DNA of 64,000 nucleotides from Chitinophagaceae bacterium (GTDB lineage Bacteria > Bacteroidota > Bacteroidia > Chitinophagales > Chitinophagaceae), in NCBI GenBank assembly GCA_023957155.1, contig JAMLHK010000014.1, forward strand, positions 44,351 to 108,350. Reading direction: 5' to 3'. Position numbers and translations under genes: made by a program. This document shows, one piece after another, positions 9,215-16,769 of the stretch. Numbering within the stretch: position 1 is the first letter of the stretch; each line of letters begins with the position of its first letter. The notes below the pieces were generated by a model. That model was not told the DNA's origin. It worked only from the letters and a program-made list of their open reading frames with translations, and ran no database searches.

Positions 9215-10894
9215 ATGACCAAGAAAATATTATATATACTTTCGATTTTTACAGCAGCATTTGTATTAGAAGGCTGCAGCAAGTTGAATGAACAGGTACT
9301 GGATGAAACCTCCAGTGTCGGCGCTACCGATAAGGATATTGCCGAAGGTATTATTGCGCCGGTATATGGCATTTTACCCGGACTGTTTCAACATACGCAA
9401 TACTTTGCTTTACAGCAAATTTCTACTGATGAGGCCATTCTTCCTTACCGGGGAGGAACCGATTGGGGAGATAACGGTATTTATATATCCCTGCACAGGC
9501 ACGAAACTACCAGCTCGGATCCCAATGTAAAGAACGTTTGGAATAATATTACCCAGGGAATGTCGCGTGCCATAACCGCCATCAATACCCTGCCCAACAG
9601 CAAAGATCCTAATGCTCCCCTTTTCCTTGCCGAGGCAAGGGGAATGAGGGCTTATTATAACCTGTTGAGCCTTGATTTGTTTGGCATAGCGTTTCAAAAA
9701 GAAGATCCCAAGGTTAACTCCGTTATTTTACGCGGTAATGATGCGGTGGAGTATATCAAATCTGAATTGCTGGCTGTTGAGCCTTTGCTGAGAGATGATA
9801 CGGGCCCCGGCCGGATCACTAAAGCGGCAGTATGGGGTTTATTGGCCCGGCTGCATTTACAGGCTGCTGTTTATCGGGATATCTATGCTTCTTCATTCAG
9901 TTTTACCACGGAGGACATGGACAAAGTGATTGATTACTGTGACAGGATTATCAGTTCCTCAAAATTTGCTTTATCACCCGAATATTTTGCATTATTTGAT
10001 GATGCCAATCATACCAATAAAGAATTGATTTTTGCAGTAGACCAGAGGGCTGACCTCAACGGGCATAACCGTATGGCCTATTTCTCTCTTTCGGGCGACC
10101 AGTTTCCGCTGGCTGCCTATCCCGGCGCCAATGGTACGGATGGACCCGGAATTACTTCCGATTTTTATCAGTCATGGGCGCAGGCTTATGCACCCAATGA
10201 CCCTGCAGACATGGATGGGCGGTTTTTTAAGAAGAATATTGATATTGCAACGACCTGTATAAAGGGTAATGATTTTAATATTGACCGGGGTATTCTCAGA
10301 GGGCAGCAATATGGGCTGATTAGAACAGGAGGCGTTTTCGAGAAATGTCCTAACGGGGATTTTAAGGTGGGACCATTATATAACAATACCCGTAACCGCC
10401 CCGATCTGCCGGTTTATTTTACGGAAGAGATTGACTTTTCGGACTACAGCAATTACAACAATGGCTACCGCGTAGAAAAATATGAATTTAGCCGTGGGTC
10501 TGTAAGCGGAAGAAATTTCGGAGAGCATGATATTGTGATCCTGCGTCTGGCAGATATTTATCTGATGCGTGCTGAAGCTAAATTGCGTAAGGGGGCGGGT
10601 AATGAAGCGGCTGCCCTGGCAGATGTAAATACGGTTCGTGCTTCAAGAACCGCCAGGGTCGTTCCGCCGGCGTTATCTGCCATCAGCCTGGATATCCTCT
10701 TCAGGGAAAGAGGCTTTGAACTATATTGGGAAAACGTTCGCCGTACCGATATGATCCGTTTTGGGAAATATGAAGGTACCTGGACAGAAAAAAGTAATTC
10801 AGATCCCAAGAAAAGGATATTCCCGATCCCGCAGAATGCGATTGATGGCGCTTCAAACCTTCCCGGTTATCTGGAGCAGAATGACGGCTATTAG
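9215..10894 (+). CDS. RagB/SusD family surface lipoprotein
   Basis: Cell-surface lipoprotein of 559 residues that caps the SusC channel and binds substrate. The signal peptide ends in a lipobox (FVLEGC, Cys at about 21), followed by the SusD-like helical TPR framework: RGMRAYYNLLSLDLFG in the N-terminal half and RLADIYLMRAEAKLRKG near 440. The C-terminal RERGFELYWENVRRTDMIRFGKY segment is split here by family convention into the final SusD helix region. It starts 12 bp after the susC stop, so the pair is one transcript. A hairpin follows the stop codon. Confidence 0.93.
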   Translation: MTKKILYILSIFTAAFVLEGCSKLNEQVLDETSSVGATDKDIAEGIIAPVYGILPGLFQHTQYFALQQISTDEAILPYRGGTDWGDNGIYISLHRHETTSSDPNVKNVWNNITQGMSRAITAINTLPNSKDPNAPLFLAEARGMRAYYNLLSLDLFGIAFQKEDPKVNSVILRGNDAVEYIKSELLAVEPLLRDDTGPGRITKAAVWGLLARLHLQAAVYRDIYASSFSFTTEDMDKVIDYCDRIISSSKFALSPEYFALFDDANHTNKELIFAVDQRADLNGHNRMAYFSLSGDQFPLAAYPGANGTDGPGITSDFYQSWAQAYAPNDPADMDGRFFKKNIDIATTCIKGNDFNIDRGILRGQQYGLIRTGGVFEKCPNGDFKVGPLYNNTRNRPDLPVYFTEEIDFSDYSNYNNGYRVEKYEFSRGSVSGRNFGEHDIVILRLADIYLMRAEAKLRKGAGNEAAALADVNTVRASRTARVVPPALSAISLDILFRERGFELYWENVRRTDMIRFGKYEGTWTEKSNSDPKKRIFPIPQNAIDGASNLPGYLEQNDGY

Positions 10895-10917
10895 ATAGGA
10901 GGATATAACTGATTTTT

Positions 10918-10947
10918 TTACAGGCGGGTGGCAACATCCGCCTGTAA
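10918..10947. terminator. Hairpin after susCD
   Basis: Inverted repeat TTACAGGCGG / CCGCCTGTAA with a short loop, 24 bp after the susD stop. The thymine run precedes rather than follows the stem on the plus strand, so it may be a processing or stability hairpin rather than a classic intrinsic terminator. Confidence 0.45.
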
Positions 10948-11013
10948 TGTTAGGTTCATGGCCTGCCTGTGCCGTTTTTTTTGCAACTTGCAGTATAATT
11001 TGATTGAGTTGTT

Positions 11014-11349
11014 ATGCATTGGAATATACTTACCACGGAAGCCCAGGTTAAAGAACTGCTCGAAAAATCTTATATAAAACATCAGCTGGTTTTTAAACAT
11101 TCTACACGCTGCAGCACCAGTTCGATGATCAAAAACAGGCTGGAACGGTCGGAAGCTTCACCGGATATTGATTTCCATTTTTTGGATTTGATTGCCTACC
11201 GGCCGCTTTCCAATAAAATAGCAAATGAGTTGAACGTGAGCCATGAATCGCCCCAGGTCTTGCTTATACGGGATGGCAAGTGCATATATGATGAAAGTCA
11301 CTATGCCATTTTTATGGAAGAGATTGAAAAGCAGTGTCAGCACACCTGA
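11014..11349 (+). CDS. ytxJ: Bacillithiol-system thioredoxin-like protein YtxJ
   Basis: Small cytoplasmic thioredoxin-fold protein of 111 residues. The motif FKHSTRCSTSSM (about 27-38) has the single redox cysteine characteristic of YtxJ/DUF2847, a family proposed to act as a monothiol bacilliredoxin with bacillithiol. The thioredoxin cis-Pro loop is seen in ESPQVLLIRDGKCIYDESH. A second Cys near the C-terminus is outside the active-site motif. It stands alone between susD and ahcY (convergent with ahcY). Confidence 0.85.
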   Translation: MHWNILTTEAQVKELLEKSYIKHQLVFKHSTRCSTSSMIKNRLERSEASPDIDFHFLDLIAYRPLSNKIANELNVSHESPQVLLIRDGKCIYDESHYAIFMEEIEKQCQHT

Positions 11350-11374
11350 TATTCCTGTTCTTTGTATTAGTAAG

Positions 11375-11407
11375 ATGCCCCATGCTGTGATGTACAACAT
11401 GGGGCAT
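11375..11407. terminator. Bidirectional hairpin between ytxJ and ahcY
   Basis: Perfect 10-bp stem ATGCCCCATG / CATGGGGCAT with a 13-nt loop between two convergent genes. No strong T-run follows on either strand, so efficiency is uncertain. Confidence 0.55.
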
Positions 11408-11431
11408 AATCCATTGAATTGAAAAAAGAGT

Positions 11432-12757
11432 TTAGTACCGGTAATGATCCGGCTTAAATGGTCCGTTTTTAGGTAGTCCGAGGTATGTTGCCTGGGTATC
11501 GGTAAGCTCGTCTAATTCAACACCAATCTTTTTCAGGTGTAAACGGGCAACTTTCTCGTCAAGATGCTTGGGCAGCACGTATACTTTGTTCTCGTAATTT
11601 TTGTGATTATTCCACAGCTCAATCTGTGCAAGCGTTTGGTTGGTAAAAGAGTTGCTCATGACAAAGCTGGGATGACCGGTAGCACATCCGAGGTTCACTA
11701 AGCGTCCTTCGGCTAATAAGATAATGTCTTTTCCATCTATCGTATACAGGTCTACCTGCGGCTTGATGGTGTCTTTGGTATGCCCGTAATGCGTATTCAG
11801 CCAGGCAACATCAATTTCAATATCGAAGTGACCAATATTACATACAATGGCTTTATCTTTCATCTGCTTAAAGTGCTCCCCGGTAATCAGGTCACGGCAA
11901 CCGCTGGCCGTAACAATAATATCCGCTTCTTTAACGGCATCAATCATTTTTTTCACTTCATATCCGTCCATGGCAGCCTGCAATGCGCAGATCGGATCAA
12001 TTTCTGTAACGATCACCCGGCAACCTGCTCCGGATAAAGAAGCAGCGGATCCTTTACCCACATCGCCATAACCACCCACAACGGCTACTTTACCGGCGAG
12101 CATCACATCTGTTGCGCGGCGTATAGCATCAACCAGGCTTTCCTTACATCCGTATTTATTATCAAACTTCGACTTGGTAACTGAATCATTTACATTAATG
12201 GCCGGAACAGGCAGGGTGCCTTTTTGCATCCTTTCATACAGGCGATGTACACCGGTAGTTGTTTCTTCGCTCAATCCCCTGACATGCCGGATCAGCTCCG
12301 GATATTTGTCGAATACGATATTCGTGAGGTCGCCGCCGTCATCCAGGATCATATTCAGCGGGCGATCGGCGCTGCCGAAAAACAGGGTCTGTTCAATGCA
12401 CCATTCTGCTTCTTCATTGGTCTGGCCTTTCCAGGCATACACTCCAATACCTGCTGCCGCTATGGCAGCCGCGGCATGATCCTGTGTTGAAAATATATTA
12501 CAGGAGCTCCATTTCACTTCTGCACCCAGTTCAATTAGAGTTTCTATCAAAACGGCAGTTTGGATCGTCATGTGAAGACATCCGGCTATCCGGGCACCCT
12601 TTAAAGGCTGCTGTGCTCTATACTCTTCGCGGATGGCCATAAGCCCGGGCATTTCAGCTTCGGCTAATTTAATTTCTTTACGGCCCCAGGCGGCGAGGCT
12701 GATATCTTTAACCTTATTGGACAGTGAAAAATCAATAGATGGAGAAACAGCAGACAT
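11432..12757 (-). CDS. ahcY: Adenosylhomocysteinase
   Basis: Hydrolyses S-adenosylhomocysteine to adenosine and homocysteine, removing the inhibitory product of methyl transfer. The 441-residue protein carries the substrate-domain motifs [16 protein letters not shown] and [14 protein letters not shown], the lysine/aspartate region [17 protein letters not shown], and the NAD-binding GxGxxG in [13 protein letters not shown] (about 228-240). The C-terminus ends in the conserved KPDHYRY, whose Lys and Tyr complete the neighbouring NAD site. Length and motifs are those of the usual enzyme. A TAnnTTTG promoter lies 62 bp upstream. No SAH riboswitch-like structure was recognised in the leader. Confidence 0.97.
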   Translation of the reverse strand: MSAVSPSIDFSLSNKVKDISLAAWGRKEIKLAEAEMPGLMAIREEYRAQQPLKGARIAGCLHMTIQTAVLIETLIELGAEVKWSSCNIFSTQDHAAAAIAAAGIGVYAWKGQTNEEAEWCIEQTLFFGSADRPLNMILDDGGDLTNIVFDKYPELIRHVRGLSEETTTGVHRLYERMQKGTLPVPAINVNDSVTKSKFDNKYGCKESLVDAIRRATDVMLAGKVAVVGGYGDVGKGSAASLSGAGCRVIVTEIDPICALQAAMDGYEVKKMIDAVKEADIIVTASGCRDLITGEHFKQMKDKAIVCNIGHFDIEIDVAWLNTHYGHTKDTIKPQVDLYTIDGKDIILLAEGRLVNLGCATGHPSFVMSNSFTNQTLAQIELWNNHKNYENKVYVLPKHLDEKVARLHLKKIGVELDELTDTQATYLGLPKNGPFKPDHYRY

Positions 12758-12818
12758 GTTGAATGGAATTAATTATTAGATGTGTAAATAAGTTTGGTCC
12801 CTGAATTGTCTAAAGCTG

Positions 12819-12826
12819 CAAAACTA
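12819..12826 (-). promoter_or_regulatory. Bacteroidota -7 promoter element for ahcY
   Basis: TAGTTTTG on the minus strand matches TAnnTTTG exactly, 62 bp upstream of the ahcY ATG. A clear TTTG -33 element at the ideal 19-bp spacing is not seen. Confidence 0.5.
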
Positions 12827-12915
12827 CATATATTAGCTCCGAAATCAGAAAAAATATGTACTTTCTGATTTTCCTTACACAACACAATGCGGGTATTTTT
12901 GTTATATAAGCAGTA

Positions 12916-12923
12916 TAAATTTG
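12916..12923 (+). promoter_or_regulatory. -7 promoter element just upstream of the 12928 gene
   Basis: TAAATTTG matches TAnnTTTG and ends four bases before the ATG at 12928. With the usual distance from this element to the start of transcription, the mRNA would begin at or beside the start codon. Confidence 0.5.
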
Positions 12924-12927
12924 TGGC

Positions 12928-13443
12928 ATGAACAACGACAACGCTATAATTTTTGCCATCGTAATTATTCTGGGAGTTTTAGGCGTATATTTTTTATTCT
13001 ATTTCCGTGAAATGAAGGGAGCTAAAAAGCCCGAAATAAAACCGGCACATCCTGCGGGACTGCAGCTACAGGCTTACGAACGGCTCACTATACTGGCCGA
13101 GCGGATATCGCTGAAAAGCCTGATATCCAGGCTTTCGCCGGCACAAATGGAAGCCTCTGCTTATCATCTGCTGCTGGTGGAGAGCATCCGCCAGGAATAT
13201 GAATATAACCTGTCGCAGCAGTTATATGTTTCCGCGCAGGCCTGGCAGGCCGTTACCAATCTCAAAGAACAGAATATTTTTATTTTACATCAGCTGGCAG
13301 CTACTTTACCCGAAAAGGCAACGGGTATGGATCTGAGTAAACGCATCCTGGAGCTGCTGGATGCAGACCCTAAAACATCCCTGCACGGTATTGTGCTGGA
13401 CGCGTTGCGCTATGAAGCGCGGAAGGTAATGACCGGGGCATAG
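12928..13443 (+). CDS. Conserved membrane-anchored protein of unknown function
   Basis: A 171-residue protein with one N-terminal membrane segment (about residues 7-26, IFAIVIILGVLGVYFLFYF) and a cytoplasmic helical domain. Blocks such as QAYERLTILAERISLKSLI and EYEYNLSQQLYVSAQAW look conserved-family-like; I recall similar proteins throughout Bacteroidota without a function. No enzyme motif is visible. It is divergent from ahcY and upstream of the ExbB/ExbD pair but separated from it by 145 bp with its own promoter-like element. Confidence 0.7.
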   Translation: MNNDNAIIFAIVIILGVLGVYFLFYFREMKGAKKPEIKPAHPAGLQLQAYERLTILAERISLKSLISRLSPAQMEASAYHLLLVESIRQEYEYNLSQQLYVSAQAWQAVTNLKEQNIFILHQLAATLPEKATGMDLSKRILELLDADPKTSLHGIVLDALRYEARKVMTGA

Positions 13444-13536
13444 TACGGGTGCTTTCTATATAAATTGTTAATAGAAAGTAGGGGCTTTTTCTAAAGAAAA
13501 TAATCACACTATTTTCACGTTCGGCAAACTGACCGA

Positions 13537-13564
13537 TATATTTGTTTATTTGTCATTACATTTG
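13537..13564 (+). promoter_or_regulatory. Two overlapping -7 elements upstream of exbB
   Basis: TATATTTG at 13537-13544 and TACATTTG at 13557-13564 both match TAnnTTTG, 25-45 bp before the exbB ATG. Either could drive the exbB-exbD pair; which is used cannot be told from sequence. Confidence 0.4.
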
Positions 13565-13588
13565 TCGAATGTTCAATAATAATATAAT

Positions 13589-14290
13589 ATGAGATTGTTC
13601 TTCCTGCAGCTTAATCCTGATTCTGTTAATAGAGCTTTAGCCAGTCAGCATGGTATTCCCGAACCCGGTACTAAAATGAACTTATGGGATTTGTTATTAT
13701 CCGGTGGCTGGATTATGCTGCCGTTGGCCTTATTATTTGTGGTCGCCGTATTTTTCTTTTTTGAGCGGCTGATCGCCATTCGTAATGCCGGCAAAGTAGA
13801 TTATAATTTCATGAGTATTATCCGGGATCATATCGTATCCGGTAATGTAACGGCTGCAAGATCTCTTGCCAGGAACACCTTTAATCCTGTAGCCCGGATG
13901 ATTGATAAAGGACTTCAGCGTATAGGGAAACCCATTGATGCTATTGAAAAAAGTATGGAAAATGTGGGTAAGCTGGAAATTTATAAAATGGAACGTAACC
14001 TCTCTGTACTTTCATTAATAGCGGGAATAGCTCCCATGTTCGGTTTTTTGGGAACTATTGTGGGGATGGTACAATTATTTTATGGTATTTCAGCTACGGG
14101 TGAGTATACGCTTAATACGATTGCAGGAGGTATTTATACCAAGATGATCACATCGGCAAGCGGGTTGATTATCGGGTTGCTGGCTTATGTGGGATATAAT
14201 TATCTGAATGCCCAGATTGACAAAAATGTGAACCAGATGGAATCTGCCAGCGCCGAATTTATAGATGTGCTGCAGGAACCGACAAGATAA
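13589..14290 (+). CDS. exbB: MotA/TolQ/ExbB proton channel family protein
   Basis: Inner-membrane proton-channel subunit that, with ExbD, energises a TonB- or Tol-type envelope machine. The 233-residue protein has a periplasmic N-terminal tail, a first membrane segment (GGWIMLPLALLFVVAVFFFFE, about 40-60), a cytoplasmic helical loop, and the family signature with two further segments: LSLIAGIAPMFGFLGTIVGMV and MITSASGLIIGLLAYVGYNY. An ATG at 13676 would trim the N-terminal 29 residues. It is paired with an exbD homologue 89 bp downstream. Whether it serves TonB-dependent transport (a SusC gene is nearby) or Tol-Pal is not decided by sequence. Confidence 0.88.
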   Translation: MRLFFLQLNPDSVNRALASQHGIPEPGTKMNLWDLLLSGGWIMLPLALLFVVAVFFFFERLIAIRNAGKVDYNFMSIIRDHIVSGNVTAARSLARNTFNPVARMIDKGLQRIGKPIDAIEKSMENVGKLEIYKMERNLSVLSLIAGIAPMFGFLGTIVGMVQLFYGISATGEYTLNTIAGGIYTKMITSASGLIIGLLAYVGYNYLNAQIDKNVNQMESASAEFIDVLQEPTR

Positions 14291-14379
14291 CGTGGAAAAT
14301 GAGGTGCCCGGCTCCTGGTAAAGGAAGGTCAGTCCGCCGGGTAGTCTAAAGACATTCTTCGATAACGAATAAGACCGTA

Positions 14380-14775
14380 ATGAATCTGAGAAAAAAATTA
14401 AGGGATAGTGCCAAAGTGCATACGGATGCGCTCAATGATATATTGTTTATCTTATTGCTGTTTTTTCTTATAGTGTCTACCCTGGCTAATCCGAACGTGA
14501 TTAAAGTATCGGCTCCCAAAGGAAAAAGCGATACTAAGTCAAAGCAGACGGTAGTGATATCCATAGATAAAAACAATGAAGCTTATATCGGGCAGAAAAA
14601 GATTTCAATAGATAACCTGGAAAGTGAGCTTCAGTTGGTATTATCCAAATCATCTGAAAAACCTTCTGTGGTCGTAAATGCGGATACGGCAGGACATTGG
14701 GGCGATGTATACAAGGTTTTGCAGACTGCAAAAAAGTTGGGTGCTACAGCCGTGGCTTCCGTCAGCGCTAATTAA
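14380..14775 (+). CDS. exbD: ExbD/TolR biopolymer transport protein
   Basis: Partner of the ExbB homologue, 131 residues: short cytoplasmic N-terminus, one membrane helix (about 18-37) carrying the proton-path aspartate in the motif TDALNDILFILLLFFLIVST, then a periplasmic domain ending in YKVLQTAKKLGATAVASVSAN. Its last 8 bases overlap the 3' end of the convergent prmC gene. Length is typical of the family. Confidence 0.88.
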   Translation: MNLRKKLRDSAKVHTDALNDILFILLLFFLIVSTLANPNVIKVSAPKGKSDTKSKQTVVISIDKNNEAYIGQKKISIDNLESELQLVLSKSSEKPSVVVNADTAGHWGDVYKVLQTAKKLGATAVASVSAN

Positions 14776-15703
14776 TTTTCCCCGCCTTTATCATCCGGTC
14801 TTTCCCCTGCATATCTTTTTGAATGGTAGTATGTATAAATCCGTGGTGAATAAACACTTCTTTTACCGCTTCACCCATTGCTTCATGAATTTCCGTGTAG
14901 ATGTATCCATCCGGTTGTAGATGATGCATTGCGAAGGCCGCAATAGCCGAATAGAATACAAGGGGATCGCTGTCTTCTACAAATAAGGCAGTGTGAGGCT
15001 CAAAGCCGAGTACATTTTTGTGCATCTCTGCTTTGTCTTTTAAAGGAATATAGGGCGGATTGCTTACTATAATATCTAACAAAGGTAGAGTGTTGTGTTC
15101 CCCGGTGTGCAGGAAGTTCATCTGTAAAAACTGCACCGGGCATTCCAGGATAAGTGCATTCTTTTGAGCAACAGCGAGGGCTTTGTCACTGATATCTATG
15201 GCATATACCTCACTTTCGGGAATATTTTTTTTCAGGGCTATTGCAATGCAGCCGCTTCCCGTACCTATGTCTAATATAGCGGGTCCGCCTCCTGCACCCT
15301 GTACCCTGTACCCTGTACCCTGTGCCCTGTAACCTGTACCCTGTGCCCTGTAACCTGTAACCTGTAACTTGTAGTCTGCATCCTTTATGACCCATTCTGC
15401 CAGTTCTTCCGTTTCCGGCCGCGGGATCAGCACATTTTCGTCAACGTAAAACGGCATACCATAAAACCAGGCTTCACCCAATACGTATTGAACAGGGCGA
15501 TGTTGTAGCAATTGTGTAGCATAGCCGGTAAGTAAAGTATCTTGCTCTTCAGATAAGGGCTGATCTTTAATCAGCAGGCGGTCGGATCTTCCCAGCCCGG
15601 TGATTTTTTCCATTACCATAGCGGCAATATTTCCCGATTCGCGCTGATCATAAATATCCTGTAATCTGCCAGTGATAAAGCAGCGGGCTTCGTAAATGGT
15701 CAT
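14768..15703 (-). CDS. prmC: Peptide chain release factor N(5)-glutamine methyltransferase with translated heptamer repeat
   Basis: Methylates the GGQ glutamine of release factors RF1/RF2. From the ATG at 15703 (311 residues) an N-terminal helical domain (about 1-85, with RPVQYVLGEAWFYG) is followed by LIPRPETEELAEWVI, the SAM-binding motif ILDIGTGSGCIAIALK (about 143) and the catalytic motif SNPPYIPL (about 215). Between the two domains, residues about 112-138 are encoded by a perfect 7-bp tandem array and read as repeats of the heptapeptide LQVTGYR/AQGTGYR. The protein is about 25 residues longer than usual, which this linker accounts for. Convergent with exbD (8-bp overlap). A copy-number change not divisible by three heptamers would frameshift the catalytic domain. 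Confidence 0.93.
   Translation of the reverse strand: MTIYEARCFITGRLQDIYDQRESGNIAAMVMEKITGLGRSDRLLIKDQPLSEEQDTLLTGYATQLLQHRPVQYVLGEAWFYGMPFYVDENVLIPRPETEELAEWVIKDADYKLQVTGYRAQGTGYRAQGTGYRVQGAGGGPAILDIGTGSGCIAIALKKNIPESEVYAIDISDKALAVAQKNALILECPVQFLQMNFLHTGEHNTLPLLDIIVSNPPYIPLKDKAEMHKNVLGFEPHTALFVEDSDPLVFYSAIAAFAMHHLQPDGYIYTEIHEAMGEAVKEVFIHHGFIHTTIQKDMQGKDRMIKAGKIN
15291..15388. repeat. Heptamer array CCTGTAA/CCTGTAC inside prmC
   Basis: Eleven consecutive heptamers in exact phase from 15291 to 15367 (CCTGCAC, CCTGTAC x3, CCTGTGC, CCTGTAA, CCTGTAC, CCTGTGC, CCTGTAA x3), fading through CTTGTAG, TCTGCAT and CCTTTAT. On the coding (minus) strand the unit is TTACAGG or GTACAGG, which has no stop in any frame. 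Confidence 0.93.
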
Positions 15704-15812
15704 GGGCAAAGATAGTACGGATAAATTGCAGTAGATCTGTGTTGTTCGTTATAGCCTCTTTTTACTCAGGCACAAACCCTAAACCCGGCCAGGTTTCCGA
15801 AAAATAAAGGTA

Positions 15813-16409
15813 TTATTTCTCTTTTTTCAATTCCATATTCCTCACTACATATTTTCCCACCATATCAAATTCAATATTCACCGTATCTCCTTTATTCACC
15901 CGGTGCATATTGGTATGGGCATAGGTATAGGGGATAATGGCCACGGAAAAACTGTTTAACGTTACATCAAAAGCAGTGAGGCTGATGCCGTTTACACAGA
16001 TGGAACCTTTTTCTATGATCAGGGGAGCAAATTTTTCGGGAAAAAGAAAGCTGTACTTCCAGCTTCCGTCCAGCGATTCCTTTGCTGAACAGGTGGCTGT
16101 GGTATCTGCATGTCCCTGTACAATATGACCGTCTAAACGGCTGTTTAGCGTTACACATTGTTCCAGGTTGATTAAATCACCGGCTTTCCATTGTCCGGCG
16201 TTGGTTTTCTGTAATGTTTCCAGTATAGCCGTTACCTGGTAGGTTGTATCGTTAACCGCTTCAACCGTAAGACAGACGCCGTTATGGGCGATGCTTTGGT
16301 CTGTTTTAAATCCTGCACTCAGGGGAGAGCTAATCCGGAATTGCCTGTTTGTACCGTCAGGCTGTACCGAAACAACGTGACCAACCGATTCAATAATACC
16401 TGTGAACAT
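15813..16409 (-). CDS. ribE: Riboflavin synthase, alpha chain
   Basis: Dismutates two 6,7-dimethyl-8-ribityllumazines into riboflavin and the pyrimidine precursor. The 198-residue protein begins with the hallmark MFTGIIESVGHV and consists of two tandem lumazine-binding barrels; the second starts around residue 98 with GHIVQGHADTTA, repeating the first-domain pattern SIAHNGVCLTVE as SICVNGISLTAF. Length is typical. It is divergent from rpsU with about 107 bp between start codons. No FMN riboswitch-like leader is recognised. Confidence 0.95.
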   Translation of the reverse strand: MFTGIIESVGHVVSVQPDGTNRQFRISSPLSAGFKTDQSIAHNGVCLTVEAVNDTTYQVTAILETLQKTNAGQWKAGDLINLEQCVTLNSRLDGHIVQGHADTTATCSAKESLDGSWKYSFLFPEKFAPLIIEKGSICVNGISLTAFDVTLNSFSVAIIPYTYAHTNMHRVNKGDTVNIEFDMVGKYVVRNMELKKEK

Positions 16410-16449
16410 ACCTGCAAATTAGTACACCCTGCTGAAATTTTAAATTTGC

Positions 16450-16480
16450 TTTGGATTTTTGATTTCTTGTATTATCTTTG
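16450..16480 (+). promoter_or_regulatory. Consensus sigma-ABfr promoter of rpsU
   Basis: TTTG at 16450-16453 and TATCTTTG at 16473-16480, separated by exactly 19 bp, match the Bacteroidota TTTG-N19-TAnnTTTG consensus. This is the best promoter in the window and lies 36 bp before the rpsU ATG, in keeping with high expression of a ribosomal protein. Confidence 0.85.
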
Positions 16481-16497
16481 CGCTCCTAAAAAGCGAC

Positions 16498-16506
16498 AAA
16501 GGAGGT
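16498..16506 (+). promoter_or_regulatory. Strong Shine-Dalgarno before rpsU
   Basis: AAAGGAGGT ends 10 bp before the ATG at 16517, a full anti-SD complement. Genes around it show nothing comparable. In Bacteroidota, bS21 together with bS18 and bS6 masks the 16S rRNA tail, and an SD on rpsU is known from Flavobacterium to allow autogenous control by ribosomes lacking bS21. Confidence 0.85.
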
Positions 16507-16516
16507 AAATTACAAT

Positions 16517-16717
16517 ATGCTGATTATTGATTCCAAAGATTGCGAAAATATAGACAAGGCACTCAAAAAGTACAAGAAGAAATTTGAAAAAGCAAAGATC
16601 CTTCTGCAATTGAGGGGCCGCCAGTCTTTCACCAAGCCTTCCATCAGGCGCAGGGGAGAAGTGCTGAAAGCGATATATAAGCAGAATATCGCTGTTGGAA
16701 AGATTGAGCCCAAATAA
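16517..16717 (+). CDS. rpsU: 30S ribosomal protein bS21
   Basis: Small basic ribosomal protein of 66 residues on the 30S platform near the 3' end of 16S rRNA. The N-terminus MLIIDSKDCENIDKALKKYK and the basic helix ending RGRQSFTKPSIRRRGEVLKA match Bacteroidota bS21. The gene has a consensus promoter and an unusual strong SD, both listed separately, consistent with feedback control through anti-SD masking. It heads the conserved order rpsU-xerC-hpf-tRNAs-tuf. Confidence 0.95.
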   Translation: MLIIDSKDCENIDKALKKYKKKFEKAKILLQLRGRQSFTKPSIRRRGEVLKAIYKQNIAVGKIEPK

Positions 16718-16769
16718 ACCGGTCTTTTTTAAATAATATTGGTCAGGTAGCCGTAGAGTATATAACTTT

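Noticed and set aside
5244-10894. Full polysaccharide utilization locus
   Set aside because: Only susC and susD are present; no glycoside hydrolase, lyase, sulfatase or hybrid sensor is adjacent.
12758-12927. SAH or SAM riboswitch before ahcY
   Set aside because: No recognisable conserved core or pairing; only a promoter element is evident.
15210-15395. Minus-strand ORF with repeated LQGTGYR in another frame of prmC
   Set aside because: It is the same array read in a shifted frame; prmC itself explains the region.
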